A stretch of DNA of 11,889 nt from an uncultured Ruminococcus sp. (lineage in GTDB: Bacteria; Bacillota; Clostridia; Oscillospirales; Ruminococcaceae). Shown piece after piece: positions 1-6,490 of the stretch. A program made the translations under genes and the position numbers. The notes beneath the pieces were generated by a model, which was not told the origin of the DNA, ran no database searches, and worked only from the letters and a program-made list of their open reading frames with translations. The stretch's first letter is position 1. Every line of letters begins with the position of its first letter. The stretch spans positions 1 to 11,889 of the forward strand of contig CAMOEP010000042.1 in assembly GCA_946612185.1 (NCBI GenBank). Reading direction: 5' to 3'.

Positions 1-263
1 AGCTGCGTCAGCTTGACCACCCCCACGTTGTCGCTTGCTTACGCTCGCTTACTTTTTTAGAAACGGGGCTTTTTCCGTCGCTCAACCTTATTCTTCCTGG
101 TACATAGTTCTCCGGTAGAATCGTAAAATATCAAGTTTACAGTTTTACCCGAATAGAACTTTGTACCATTGCAAATTTGGTTGAGCGACGGCAAAATGCG
201 ATGTTCTACCAAAGTAAGCGAGTTTACGAGCGACAACGTGGGGGCGGTCGAGCTGGCTCAGCT
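1..263. repeat. Long imperfect inverted repeat (hairpin or MITE-like element)
   Basis: The left arm (1-86) and the right arm (about 179-263) are reverse complements with few mismatches. The best blocks are 19-35 against 229-245 (16 of 17 pairing), 45-55 against 211-221, and 75-86 against 179-190. Pairing continues inward: 99-111 matches 156-168 with one mismatch, and 123-128 matches 143-148. The whole element can therefore fold as one long hairpin centred near 132. Each outer end is itself a small palindrome, AGCTG-nnn-CAGCT (1-13 and 251-263). No open frame of note lies inside. It may continue to the left of the window. It could be a non-autonomous mobile element or a structured intergenic repeat; no target-site duplication can be judged because the left flank is missing. 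Confidence 0.75.
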
Positions 264-274
264 CGAAAAGGGGG

Positions 275-303
275 TTGCATTTTTGAGAGAATGGTGTTAT
301 AAT
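275..303 (+). promoter_or_regulatory. Sigma-A promoter of the GTPase operon
   Basis: The -35 TTGCAT (275-280) and the perfect -10 TATAAT (298-303) are separated by 17 bp. A TG at 295-296 gives an extended -10. Transcription should start near 310, leaving a leader of about 26 nt before the ATG at 336. The promoter lies 12 bp outside the long inverted repeat. Confidence 0.8.
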
Positions 304-317
304 AATATTAGTATTAT
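302..317. promoter_or_regulatory. Near-palindrome on the transcription start (candidate metal-responsive operator)
   Basis: ATAATATTAGTATTAT is a 16-bp palindrome with a single non-matching pair (T308/G311). It overlaps the end of the -10 and the predicted start site, a typical repressor position. Fur-family operators (Zur, Fur, PerR) are AT-rich inverted repeats of this size, and COG0523 GTPases are often under Zur control. The regulator assignment is inference; the palindrome is seen directly. Confidence 0.4.
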
Positions 318-335
318 CAGAAAGAAGTGTTAGCT

Positions 336-1493
336 ATGACTAAAATAACCATATTTTCAGGCTTTCTCGGCGCTGGTAAGACCACGCTCATCAAGAAGCT
401 TATCAACGAAGCTTACAAGGGCGAGAAACTGGTGCTTATCGAGAACGAGTTCGGTGATATCGGCATCGACGGCGGCTTCCTGAAAGACGCTGGCATTGAG
501 ATAACCGAGATGAACTCCGGCTGTATCTGCTGCTCCCTGGTGGGCGATTTCGGCAAGGCACTGGTCAAGGTTCTTGACGAGTACAAGCCTGACAGAATAC
601 TCATCGAGCCTTCCGGTGTCGGCAAGCTTTCCGACGTTATCGGCGCTGTTCAGAACATCGACGCTCATGACGTTGAACTTGACGGCTTTACTACAGTCGT
701 TGACGCTAAGAAGTGCAAGATGTACCAGAAGAACTTCGGTGAATTCTTCAACAACCAGATAACCTACGCAAGCTGCATCATTCTCAGCCATACCTCCGGT
801 CTTTCTCAGGAGAAACTGGCAGAGACAGTAGAGCGTATCAGAGAATTCAACTCCGCCGCACCTGTAGTTACAACAGAGTGGGAGGAACTGACCGGCGAGC
901 AGCTTATCGCCGCAATGACACAGAAGAATACCCTTGACGATGAGCTGAAAGCGCTCCTTGCTGAGGAAAATGAGCATCACCACCACCATGACCATGACGA
1001 TGATGACGAGCATGAGCATCACCACCACCATGACCATGACGACGATGACGAGCATGAGCATTGTCACCACCATGACCACGACGACGATGATGACGAGCAT
1101 GAGCATCACCACCACCATGACCATGACGATGAGGACGAGCATGAGCATCATCACCATGAGCATGACGAGAACTGCACCTGCGGCTGTCACGACCACCACC
1201 ATCACCACCATGCTGACGAGGTGTTCACAAGCTGGGGTACTGAGACTCCCAGACCTTACACCGCTGAGGCTATAAAGGCTGCTCTGGAGGCACTTTCCGA
1301 CGAGGAGACTTATGGTCTGGTACTGCGTGCAAAGGGAATCGTTGCCGGCGAGGACGGTCAGTGGATACACTTCGACTATGTTCCCGGCGTGCCTGATGTT
1401 CGCACCGGAAGCGCTGCGACTACCGGCAGACTTTGCGTTATCGGCTCAAAGCTGAAAGAGGACGCTATCGCTAAGCTGTTCTGCGTGGAGTAA
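336..1493 (+). CDS. G3E family (COG0523/CobW) GTPase with His/Asp-rich metal-binding tract
   Basis: A 385-residue metal-chaperone-type GTPase of the CobW/YjiA/YciC/ZNG1 family, probably cytosolic. The N-terminal G domain shows the P-loop GFLGAGKTT (9-17), the family metal site CICC (63-66) and a Walker-B-like IEPSG (90-94). The usual NKxD position appears changed, reading SHTSG near 151. Residues 214-292 are a low-complexity insert with about 39 His plus many Asp/Glu and four extra Cys, partly in tandem 14-residue units. The CobW C-terminal domain follows (about 300-385, with RAKG). I chose the ATG at 336 because an AGAAAGAAG sequence precedes it at usable spacing; an in-frame GTG at 327 has no such site. 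The next gene starts 9 bp after the stop, so the two form an operon. The family delivers Zn, Co or Ni; zinc under limitation is the likeliest role here but is inferred. Confidence 0.93.
   Translation: MTKITIFSGFLGAGKTTLIKKLINEAYKGEKLVLIENEFGDIGIDGGFLKDAGIEITEMNSGCICCSLVGDFGKALVKVLDEYKPDRILIEPSGVGKLSDVIGAVQNIDAHDVELDGFTTVVDAKKCKMYQKNFGEFFNNQITYASCIILSHTSGLSQEKLAETVERIREFNSAAPVVTTEWEELTGEQLIAAMTQKNTLDDELKALLAEENEHHHHHDHDDDDEHEHHHHHDHDDDDEHEHCHHHDHDDDDDEHEHHHHHDHDDEDEHEHHHHEHDENCTCGCHDHHHHHHADEVFTSWGTETPRPYTAEAIKAALEALSDEETYGLVLRAKGIVAGEDGQWIHFDYVPGVPDVRTGSAATTGRLCVIGSKLKEDAIAKLFCVE
975..1145 (+). repeat. Tandem 42-bp coding repeat in the His/Asp tract
   Basis: Four adjacent copies encode the unit HHHHHDHDDDDEHE: 975-1016, 1017-1058, 1059-1103 (one codon longer, with a Cys replacing a His) and 1104-1145. 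They differ by a few bases each, so they look like recent tandem duplications. A less regular His-rich tail with a CTCGC cysteine cluster follows to 1211. Confidence 0.9.
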
Positions 1494-1502
1494 GGAGGAA
1501 CT

Positions 1503-2462
1503 ATGGCTTTCAGAAAGGACGAACCTATCCCGGTATATATGTTCCTGGGATTCCTTGAGGCTGGAAAGACTAAGTTCATTCAGGAGACCCTTGAGGACGA
1601 GCGTTTCAATAACGGCGAGAATACCCTCCTGCTTATGTGCGAGGAGGGTATCGAAGAACCGGACAAGTCAACCTACCCAAGCAAGAACGTGGCTATAAGA
1701 GTTCTGGAAAGCAAGGAAGAAATGACTATGGCGAACCTTGCAAAGCTTGCTTATGATACCCGTGCAGAGCGTGTCGTTCTGGAGTATAACGGTATGTGGC
1801 AGGTGAACGAGTTCTTCGACGCAATGCCGGAGAACTGGCAGGTTGCCCAGGTAATGACATTCTTCGACGCAACCACATTCATGAACTACAACTCAAATAT
1901 GCGCAGTCTTGTTGTGGATAAGCTGAACCTGTGCGAACTGGTAGTATTCAACCGCTTCAAGAAAACTGACGACCCGAAGGAGTTCCACCAGATAGTCCGT
2001 GGAGTAAGCCGCAGGGCGGATATTTGCTATGAGTACACCGACGGACAGGTAGCATACGACGATATCGAAGACCCGCTTCCCTTTGACATTGAGGCTGACC
2101 ATATCGTTATCAAGGACGAGGATTATGCGCTCTGGTACAGGGATATCATGGACGAACCCGAAAAGTACGACGGCAAGACCATTACCTTCAAGGGACTGGC
2201 TGCCAGGAACAACAAGTTCCCCAAGAACACCTTTGCGTTCGGCAGACACATTATGACCTGCTGTGTGGAGGATATTCAGTACTGCTGGTGCGTATGCCAG
2301 TGGGACAAGGAGATAAACCCCAAGCCGAAGCAGTGGTTCATGATAACCGCCGACATCAAGGTGCAGAAGCACCGCCTTTACAAGGGAGCTGGCCCGGTTC
2401 TGACCATAAAGGAAATGACCGAAGCCGCACCGCCTGAAAAGGAAGTTGCAACATTTTATTAA
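1503..2462 (+). CDS. P-loop (CobW-like) protein fused to a YcgQ/DUF1980-like C-terminal domain
   Basis: A 319-residue protein, second gene of the operon, with an AAGGAGG site ending 4 bp before the ATG. The N-terminal half looks like a divergent G3E GTPase domain: P-loop GFLEAGKT (16-23), a strand-acid motif VVLEYNG (91-97) where the neighbour has LIEPSG, and VVFNRFKKTD (147-156) at the place of NKxD. The CxCC metal motif is absent. From about residue 205 to the end it resembles the C-terminal part of YcgQ/TIGR03943 proteins (YDGKTITFKG, then FGRHIMTCC, a WCVCQW segment, and YKGAGPVLTIKEM). Several Cys (253, 254, 261, 263, 265) could bind metal. YcgQ normally pairs with the membrane permease YcgR; no such permease is seen here. 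A role in metal homeostasis with the upstream GTPase is likely; its reaction is not known to me. Confidence 0.85.
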   Translation: MAFRKDEPIPVYMFLGFLEAGKTKFIQETLEDERFNNGENTLLLMCEEGIEEPDKSTYPSKNVAIRVLESKEEMTMANLAKLAYDTRAERVVLEYNGMWQVNEFFDAMPENWQVAQVMTFFDATTFMNYNSNMRSLVVDKLNLCELVVFNRFKKTDDPKEFHQIVRGVSRRADICYEYTDGQVAYDDIEDPLPFDIEADHIVIKDEDYALWYRDIMDEPEKYDGKTITFKGLAARNNKFPKNTFAFGRHIMTCCVEDIQYCWCVCQWDKEINPKPKQWFMITADIKVQKHRLYKGAGPVLTIKEMTEAAPPEKEVATFY

Positions 2463-2468
2463 GAAAAA

Positions 2469-2510
2469 CCCCGGAGTGATTCGTTTAACGAATATGCTCC
2501 GGGGCATTTT
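2469..2510. terminator. Bidirectional intrinsic terminator
   Basis: The outer stem CCCCGGAG (2469-2476) pairs with CTCCGGGG (2497-2504), and an inner stem ATTCG pairs with CGAAT (2479-2483, 2489-2493). A T-rich run follows on the plus strand (2506-2510) and an A-run precedes it (2464-2468). It can end both the GTPase operon and the convergent radical SAM gene. Confidence 0.9.
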
Positions 2511-2512
2511 TA

Positions 2513-3907
2513 TTAACCGAGGATATCCCTCAGAAGCGCAGTTTTCCGTTCGTGCCAGCCGTCTTTGAAGTACTGGCAGGTCAACGGGTCGATCGCAAGG
2601 AAGTCGCCGGGAAACTCACGCAGGGCAACTGCACGGCAGCCACCGCAGCACTCGCTCCGGAATCCGCAGGACTGGCACTCCGGATTGTGCGCCATAAAAT
2701 CGCTCACACGCAGGTCGGTGGTGTCCATATAGAACGAGCCGGAGTCAAGTATCTCCTCCAGCGGAGTTTCCAGCATATCCGGGAACATCTCCTCCACCGC
2801 CCCTCCTGCCATAAGCATACACGGCAGAACTTTTCCCCGTGGGCTGACGTACATCCCACGCCTTGCGTCAGCGCACAAAAGTGACCGTCCGAAGCGGTTT
2901 TCCGGGACATTCCGCTCGCTGAAAGCCGATATCGTCCCGGAGAATTTGTCGTAGCTGAAAAATCCCTCCAATCCGACAGACAGCGGCAAACCGTCCTCAA
3001 AGTAGTGGGGGAGATAGTCCAGAAAAGCGGCGAATATCTGCGGCTGAGTGAGGTAATGCTCCCTCTGTGACAGCCACTCTCCCTGGGGCGATGCGCCGCA
3101 TATCTTCACGCCCAGACAGCCAAGCTTTGCAAGGAGGTTGACGGTTTCCCGGATACTTCCCACGTTTTCCCGGCACAAAACCATTGACGCAAATGTGGGG
3201 AAACCCCGTTCCCGGCAGCGAATGAGGGCATCAGTCACCGCTTTCTCAGCGCCCTGAACGCCACGCATCCAGTCGTGATGCCCCACGCCATCGAAACTTA
3301 CCTGAAAGGAGGGACGAATATTCCGCCGCTGGAGTTCGTCAAGGAAACCGTCGCTGACCAGACAACCATTTGTGTAAATGGTTGGGATAACCATGCCCCG
3401 GCGGAGTATTTCGTCGATAATTCGCCAGATATCCGGGCGGATAAGTGGTTCTCCGCCGGTAAGCTCCACACCCTTGATGCCGCAGCGCTCAAACGCATCG
3501 AGCATGGTCATAAGCTGACCGAAGGACGGTTCACCGTGAAGTGCATGGGGGGCGGACATGAAACAGTGGCGGCATTTAAAGTTGCATCTGCCGGTTATCG
3601 ACCACTGAACCCTCTCCTTGAACCGGGCAGGATATAAGCGGTACTCCTGAATGGCGGCAAGGCTTTCGTTCCCACGGCAGGGGGCGATAAGTCCGGAGTT
3701 TTCCCACTTTATAAGCTGGTCACGCTCGGTCACGGTCAGTTTCTCCCAGTCGATAGGAGAGTGACCGTCGCAGCACATGAGGAGTTCCCACTGATTCTCC
3801 CGGAAGAAAAAAGTTACCGGACGTGAAATGCTCTGAATGGCGTAGGGAAGCCGTTTCCAGCCTCTCAGGGAAAAGTCTGGGGAGAGTATAAAGCGGCGAA
3901 TATCCAT
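2513..3907 (-). CDS. Radical SAM protein with SPASM domain (peptide or protein maturase-like)
   Basis: A 464-residue radical SAM enzyme. Cys108, Cys112 and Cys115 (CNFKCRHC) bind the SAM-cleaving 4Fe-4S cluster; GGEP (151-154) contacts SAM. The C-terminal SPASM domain has all seven expected cysteines: C345, C363, then C411-x2-C414-x5-C420-x3-C424, and C444. These would hold two auxiliary clusters. The first 95 residues, before the TIM barrel, could be a small winged-helix peptide-binding region of the PqqD/RRE type, but this is weakly supported. Such enzymes often modify ribosomal peptides (thioether or C-C links) or activate sulfatase-like proteins. No credible precursor peptide or sulfatase gene is visible nearby, so the substrate is open. 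The start is well supported by AAAGGAGGTG (plus coordinates 3912-3921) ending just upstream of the ATG. It is transcribed alone, toward the terminator at 2469-2510. Confidence 0.9.
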   Translation of the reverse strand: MDIRRFILSPDFSLRGWKRLPYAIQSISRPVTFFFRENQWELLMCCDGHSPIDWEKLTVTERDQLIKWENSGLIAPCRGNESLAAIQEYRLYPARFKERVQWSITGRCNFKCRHCFMSAPHALHGEPSFGQLMTMLDAFERCGIKGVELTGGEPLIRPDIWRIIDEILRRGMVIPTIYTNGCLVSDGFLDELQRRNIRPSFQVSFDGVGHHDWMRGVQGAEKAVTDALIRCRERGFPTFASMVLCRENVGSIRETVNLLAKLGCLGVKICGASPQGEWLSQREHYLTQPQIFAAFLDYLPHYFEDGLPLSVGLEGFFSYDKFSGTISAFSERNVPENRFGRSLLCADARRGMYVSPRGKVLPCMLMAGGAVEEMFPDMLETPLEEILDSGSFYMDTTDLRVSDFMAHNPECQSCGFRSECCGGCRAVALREFPGDFLAIDPLTCQYFKDGWHERKTALLRDILG

Positions 3908-3979
3908 AGCGCACCTCCTTTAAAAGTATATCCGGGGAAAATATGGCTCAAAATGCAAGTTTTACTGTGCAAAACATCA

Positions 3980-4008
3980 TTTACAATTCGGCGCAGGTGA
4001 AGTATAAT
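3980..4008 (+). promoter_or_regulatory. Plus-strand sigma-A promoter without a following gene
   Basis: TTTACA (3980-3985), 17 bp, and a perfect TATAAT (4003-4008). It points away from the radical SAM gene, toward the 3' end of the regulator gene, and the only thing in front of it is about 113 bp ending in a hairpin with a T-run. The opposite strand at 4001-4006 reads TATACT and could be a -10 for the radical SAM gene, but I see no matching -35. Confidence 0.5.
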
Positions 4009-4014
4009 ATTAAC

Positions 4015-4127
4015 AGAAAAGTTCACGGACATCTGCACAAAAGTCCGGCGAACGAGGTCAGAAAATCCGGAATCCTTTGTAACGGACAAATCGGAAAGAA
4101 GCGTATCGGGCGACCGGTACGCTTTTT
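4015..4127 (+). ncRNA. Candidate small RNA of about 113 nt
   Basis: This stretch lies between the promoter at 3980-4008 and a rho-independent terminator at 4099-4127. It contains no ATG or GTG, and its single TTG is followed at once by a stop, so it is not coding. It can form a first hairpin (GTTC 4021-4024 with GAAC 4050-4053, then CGGAC 4026-4030 with GTCCG 4043-4047) and a second (TTTGT 4076-4080 with ACAAA 4086-4090, possibly closed by TCCG/CGGA). The third hairpin is the terminator. I recognise no known RNA family. Its 3' end stops just at the regulator stop codon on the other strand. Confidence 0.4.
4099..4127. terminator. Intrinsic terminator (regulator 3' end; also candidate small RNA)
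   Basis: AAGCGTATCGG (4099-4109) pairs with CCGGTACGCTT (4114-4124) with one mismatch, around the loop GCGA. On the plus strand it ends in five T (4123-4127). On the minus strand it follows directly after the regulator's TGA, with a shorter TTCTTT tail. It can work both ways; the plus-strand tail is the better one. Confidence 0.75.
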
Positions 4128-6328
4128 CACTGGTGATCCCTGCGGTATTGGAGGGCAGTCACGCCGTTTTTCTTCTTGAACTGGCGCATGAAGTGGTTCT
4201 CGTTGTTGTATCCGCACTGTTCAGCGATCTCGTGGACACGCATCTCGGTGTGGGCGAGAAGCTGCATGGCACGGTTCATTCGGGAGAGGATAATGTCGTC
4301 CTTGACGCTGGTGGAGAACATTTCCCGGTAAAGCCTTTGCAGGTGCGACTTGCTTATGCCCAGATTCCGGGAAATATCGGGGATATTCCAGTCGTTTCCG
4401 GGCTGGGACATTATGTCACGGCGCAGGCTGTAGAGCAGTTCCCGGTAGGTAGAATTCCTGCCGATCTCGACGATGCGTTTTTCGGTGAAACTGCCGAGAC
4501 AGTCGCTCACTGACTTCTCGATATCAGCCGGGAGAGTGCCGGAAATTGCGCATATATCGGTAAAAAGTCCGGGCAGGAGGGAGGGATTTCCCAGGGCTGC
4601 TGACAGTTCCCGCTCAATGGCATCAGTGAGCTGGGTGGAATTTTCCTCGCCGGTGAGGAGGACTGCGAAAACGCACTCGCTGAGCCGACCGGAGAGATGA
4701 CCGTCAGCGGCGGACTTTATGGAGTTAGCAAGCACTACCGCTGTATCGTAAGCGTCGCTGTCGTTCAGCCAGGATATCAGGAGCATACAGTAATTTTCCC
4801 CGGCGGTACGCAGTTTATGGAGGGTGTCGGGGAGTTTTCCGGTGAAGCCACGGCAGTTGAGCAGTCCGGTCATGGTGTCGGTGGTGGAAAAAGCCTCCAT
4901 TTGCTGGTGGATATAGCTGACGTAGAGCCGCCGCTGGAGGGCGTGCAGACCGCTGGAAACTGCGTCCGTCCAGTGAACGAAGTAGTCGTCCAGGTCGATA
5001 TCGTCGGGGGACTGGTAGGCGATAGCGCTGTAGCCGAAGATCTGCCCTTTGCAGTGCAGGCAGGTGAGGACGACGATGAGCGGCTCGTGGGGAAGGCGGA
5101 ATCCGGGGAGAATTTCGCTGACCGGGAAGAATCCGCCGCTATGTTGGCTGCTGCTGTGCCGTTTGGACATCGCAAGGAGCATACGGTCGGAGAAGCTTTG
5201 CTGGCGGAAGCTGTAGGGGTTGTCCTTGTCGCTCTGCCAGTCCTCGCAAAGGGCGATATCAAGCCATTTCCAGCCGTGGAGCATATGTGCGCAGGCACTC
5301 ACCTCGTCCATAAGCCCCTGAACGTCCTCGGCATCGGAAAGCTTGCTGATAAGGTCAGTTCCCAGGTAACTTTTCCGCTCGAAGCCTCTGAAAAGCTGAT
5401 GCGCCATGTGTTTTTCAAGTGGACGGATTATTTTATCATACGAAGCAATATTGTTATAATTACAGCCGCAGCTTGTGCCGATGCGAACGGTCTGACGGCT
5501 GCCTGCGCAGACAGGTTTCCGTCCGGTGACCATTTCGTACAGCCTGCAAACAGCGTCCTCGCCAAGCTGCCGGTCACGTCCGCAGACGGTTGTGGTTATG
5601 GGGTCATGGAGGGCAGAGTACCACATACCGTCGTAGCCGGTGATGTGTACTTTTCCGGGAACGTCGATGCCGTTTCTGGAAAGTTCGTCGCCAAAATAGA
5701 TAGCCATAGTGTCGCTGAGACAGACCACTCCCTCCGGACATGGAAGTTCACCACTGGCTATTTTTCGGGCGATTTCCTCCGGTATATCACGCCAGTACCG
5801 ACCATAGTGTATAAAGCTTTCGTCCACTTCCAGCCCGTGGTCACGCATAGCATCCAGGTAGCCCTGAAGCCTTTCCTGGGAAGGTTTATGATCCGGGAAA
5901 CCGGCAATGCACCAGACGTTCTTGCAGCCGTGAACTTCAATGAGGTGACTGGTCATAGCGTAAGCGCCCTCATGCTGACGAGCGTTCAGGCAGGGGAGAC
6001 TTTCATGCTCATACTCAAGGGCAAGTACTGGCAGATCAGTCTGAGCAATATAGTCCAAAATATCCCGTACAGTCTCCTCCGCCCGGAAACGTCCGGCAGC
6101 GAAGATAAGTCCGTCCAGACGACTTTTGCAGATGAGCGAGTAGATGTTCTCGAAGCCGCTGGTGTAGTAATTTCGCTCTTTGTCGGAGAGGGAGTTCAGC
6201 ACGCCGGTGTACACAATAACATCGTAGCCCAGAAGCTTTGCCTGGTCGTAGACACCGCCCAGAAGTTCGTAGTCCAGAGGGTCAGCGATCTCCGGCATGA
6301 TAAGCCCGATTTTCCCGATACTATCCAA
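4127..6328 (-). CDS. AraC-type regulator with LacI-like sugar-sensor domain and degenerate GGDEF domain
   Basis: A 733-residue cytosolic transcription factor. Residues 1-290 match the periplasmic-binding/LacI-type sensor fold (KIGLIMPEIADPLDYELLGG at the start, ITGYDG near 229-234), but the usual N-terminal LacI helix-turn-helix is missing. Residues 300-470 are an unassigned linker region. Residues 479-615 look like GGDEF: TDTMTGLLNCRGF (483-495) matches the D-LTG-N-R start, but the signature at 550-554 reads SECVF, so cyclase activity is not expected. Residues 635-730 are a full AraC double helix-turn-helix (IPDISRNLGISKSHLQRLYR; VHEIAEQCGY; HFMRQFKKKNGVTALQYR). The start is TTG, chosen because AAAGGAGG lies 8 bp upstream and the sensor begins right there. 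Divergence from the mannanase gene suggests it controls that gene in response to a mannan-derived sugar; the ligand is inferred. Confidence 0.9.
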   Translation of the reverse strand: MDSIGKIGLIMPEIADPLDYELLGGVYDQAKLLGYDVIVYTGVLNSLSDKERNYYTSGFENIYSLICKSRLDGLIFAAGRFRAEETVRDILDYIAQTDLPVLALEYEHESLPCLNARQHEGAYAMTSHLIEVHGCKNVWCIAGFPDHKPSQERLQGYLDAMRDHGLEVDESFIHYGRYWRDIPEEIARKIASGELPCPEGVVCLSDTMAIYFGDELSRNGIDVPGKVHITGYDGMWYSALHDPITTTVCGRDRQLGEDAVCRLYEMVTGRKPVCAGSRQTVRIGTSCGCNYNNIASYDKIIRPLEKHMAHQLFRGFERKSYLGTDLISKLSDAEDVQGLMDEVSACAHMLHGWKWLDIALCEDWQSDKDNPYSFRQQSFSDRMLLAMSKRHSSSQHSGGFFPVSEILPGFRLPHEPLIVVLTCLHCKGQIFGYSAIAYQSPDDIDLDDYFVHWTDAVSSGLHALQRRLYVSYIHQQMEAFSTTDTMTGLLNCRGFTGKLPDTLHKLRTAGENYCMLLISWLNDSDAYDTAVVLANSIKSAADGHLSGRLSECVFAVLLTGEENSTQLTDAIERELSAALGNPSLLPGLFTDICAISGTLPADIEKSVSDCLGSFTEKRIVEIGRNSTYRELLYSLRRDIMSQPGNDWNIPDISRNLGISKSHLQRLYREMFSTSVKDDIILSRMNRAMQLLAHTEMRVHEIAEQCGYNNENHFMRQFKKKNGVTALQYRRDHQ

Positions 6329-6336
6329 TTTCAGCG

Positions 6337-6344
6337 CCTCCTTT
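6337..6344 (-). promoter_or_regulatory. Ribosome binding site that fixes the TTG start of the regulator
   Basis: On the minus strand this reads AAAGGAGG, a full anti-16S match, 8 nt before the TTG at 6328-6326. There is no in-frame ATG between the two, and the next Met (residue 11) lies inside the first strand of the sensor domain. Confidence 0.8.
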
Positions 6345-6349
6345 AGTTA

Positions 6350-6397
6350 TTTAAACATAGTATATCACAGATATCGTTACTTGTCAAATGGTTTAAA
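6350..6397. promoter_or_regulatory. Candidate operator: separated inverted arms around the regulator promoter
   Basis: TTTAAACA (6350-6357) and TGGTTTAAA (6389-6397) are inverted copies, 31 bp apart, bracketing the -10 and -35 of the regulator promoter. A GATATC palindrome (6370-6375) lies near the centre. The arms are AT-rich and could be chance; autoregulation or control of the divergent mannanase is only a suggestion. Confidence 0.25.
6359..6387 (-). promoter_or_regulatory. Sigma-A promoter of the regulator gene
   Basis: On the minus strand: consensus TTGACA (6387-6382), 17 bp, TATACT (6364-6359), with TG one base before the -10. It is one of the strongest promoters in the window, so the regulator is probably made constitutively unless repressed. 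Confidence 0.85.
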
Positions 6398-6424
6398 AAG
6401 CAAGTTTTTTGGGGCGAGATGTCA

Positions 6425-6453
6425 TTCACATTTTGTTAAAAAAACGTTATTAT
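6425..6453 (+). promoter_or_regulatory. Promoter of the mannanase-esterase gene
   Basis: TTCACA (6425-6430), 17 bp, TATTAT (6448-6453), each one base from consensus. The -35 is 37 bp from the -35 of the divergent regulator promoter, leaving room for an activator site at 6388-6424. The leader is about 30 nt, with GGGAGG (6478-6483) 7 bp before the ATG. Confidence 0.6.
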
Positions 6454-6490
6454 AGAATCATAAGGAAAACTTACGACGGGAGGTTATGAC

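Noticed and set aside
327..335. GTG at 327 as the start of the GTPase
   Set aside because: No ribosome binding site precedes it; the ATG at 336 has one, and starts the usual TKITIFSGFLGAGKTT sequence directly.
357..1370. A 337-codon open frame on the minus strand, opposite the His-rich GTPase
   Set aside because: Its Val/Met-rich stretch is simply the complement of the His/Asp codons; no ribosome binding site or domain is seen.
3865..4089. A 74-codon minus-strand frame overlapping the radical SAM start
   Set aside because: It overlaps the enzyme gene in another frame and has no ribosome binding site or recognisable peptide features.
3943..4179. A 78-codon plus-strand frame as a possible precursor peptide for the radical SAM enzyme
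   Set aside because: It begins upstream of the plus-strand promoter at 3980-4008, reads through the terminator hairpin into the regulator gene, has only a weak ribosome binding site, and lacks a leader/core pattern.
4697..6346. A 549-codon open frame on the plus strand, opposite the regulator gene
   Set aside because: It has no family-like motifs, and the opposite strand carries clear sensor and AraC motifs plus promoter and ribosome binding site. It is a by-product of GC-rich third codon positions.
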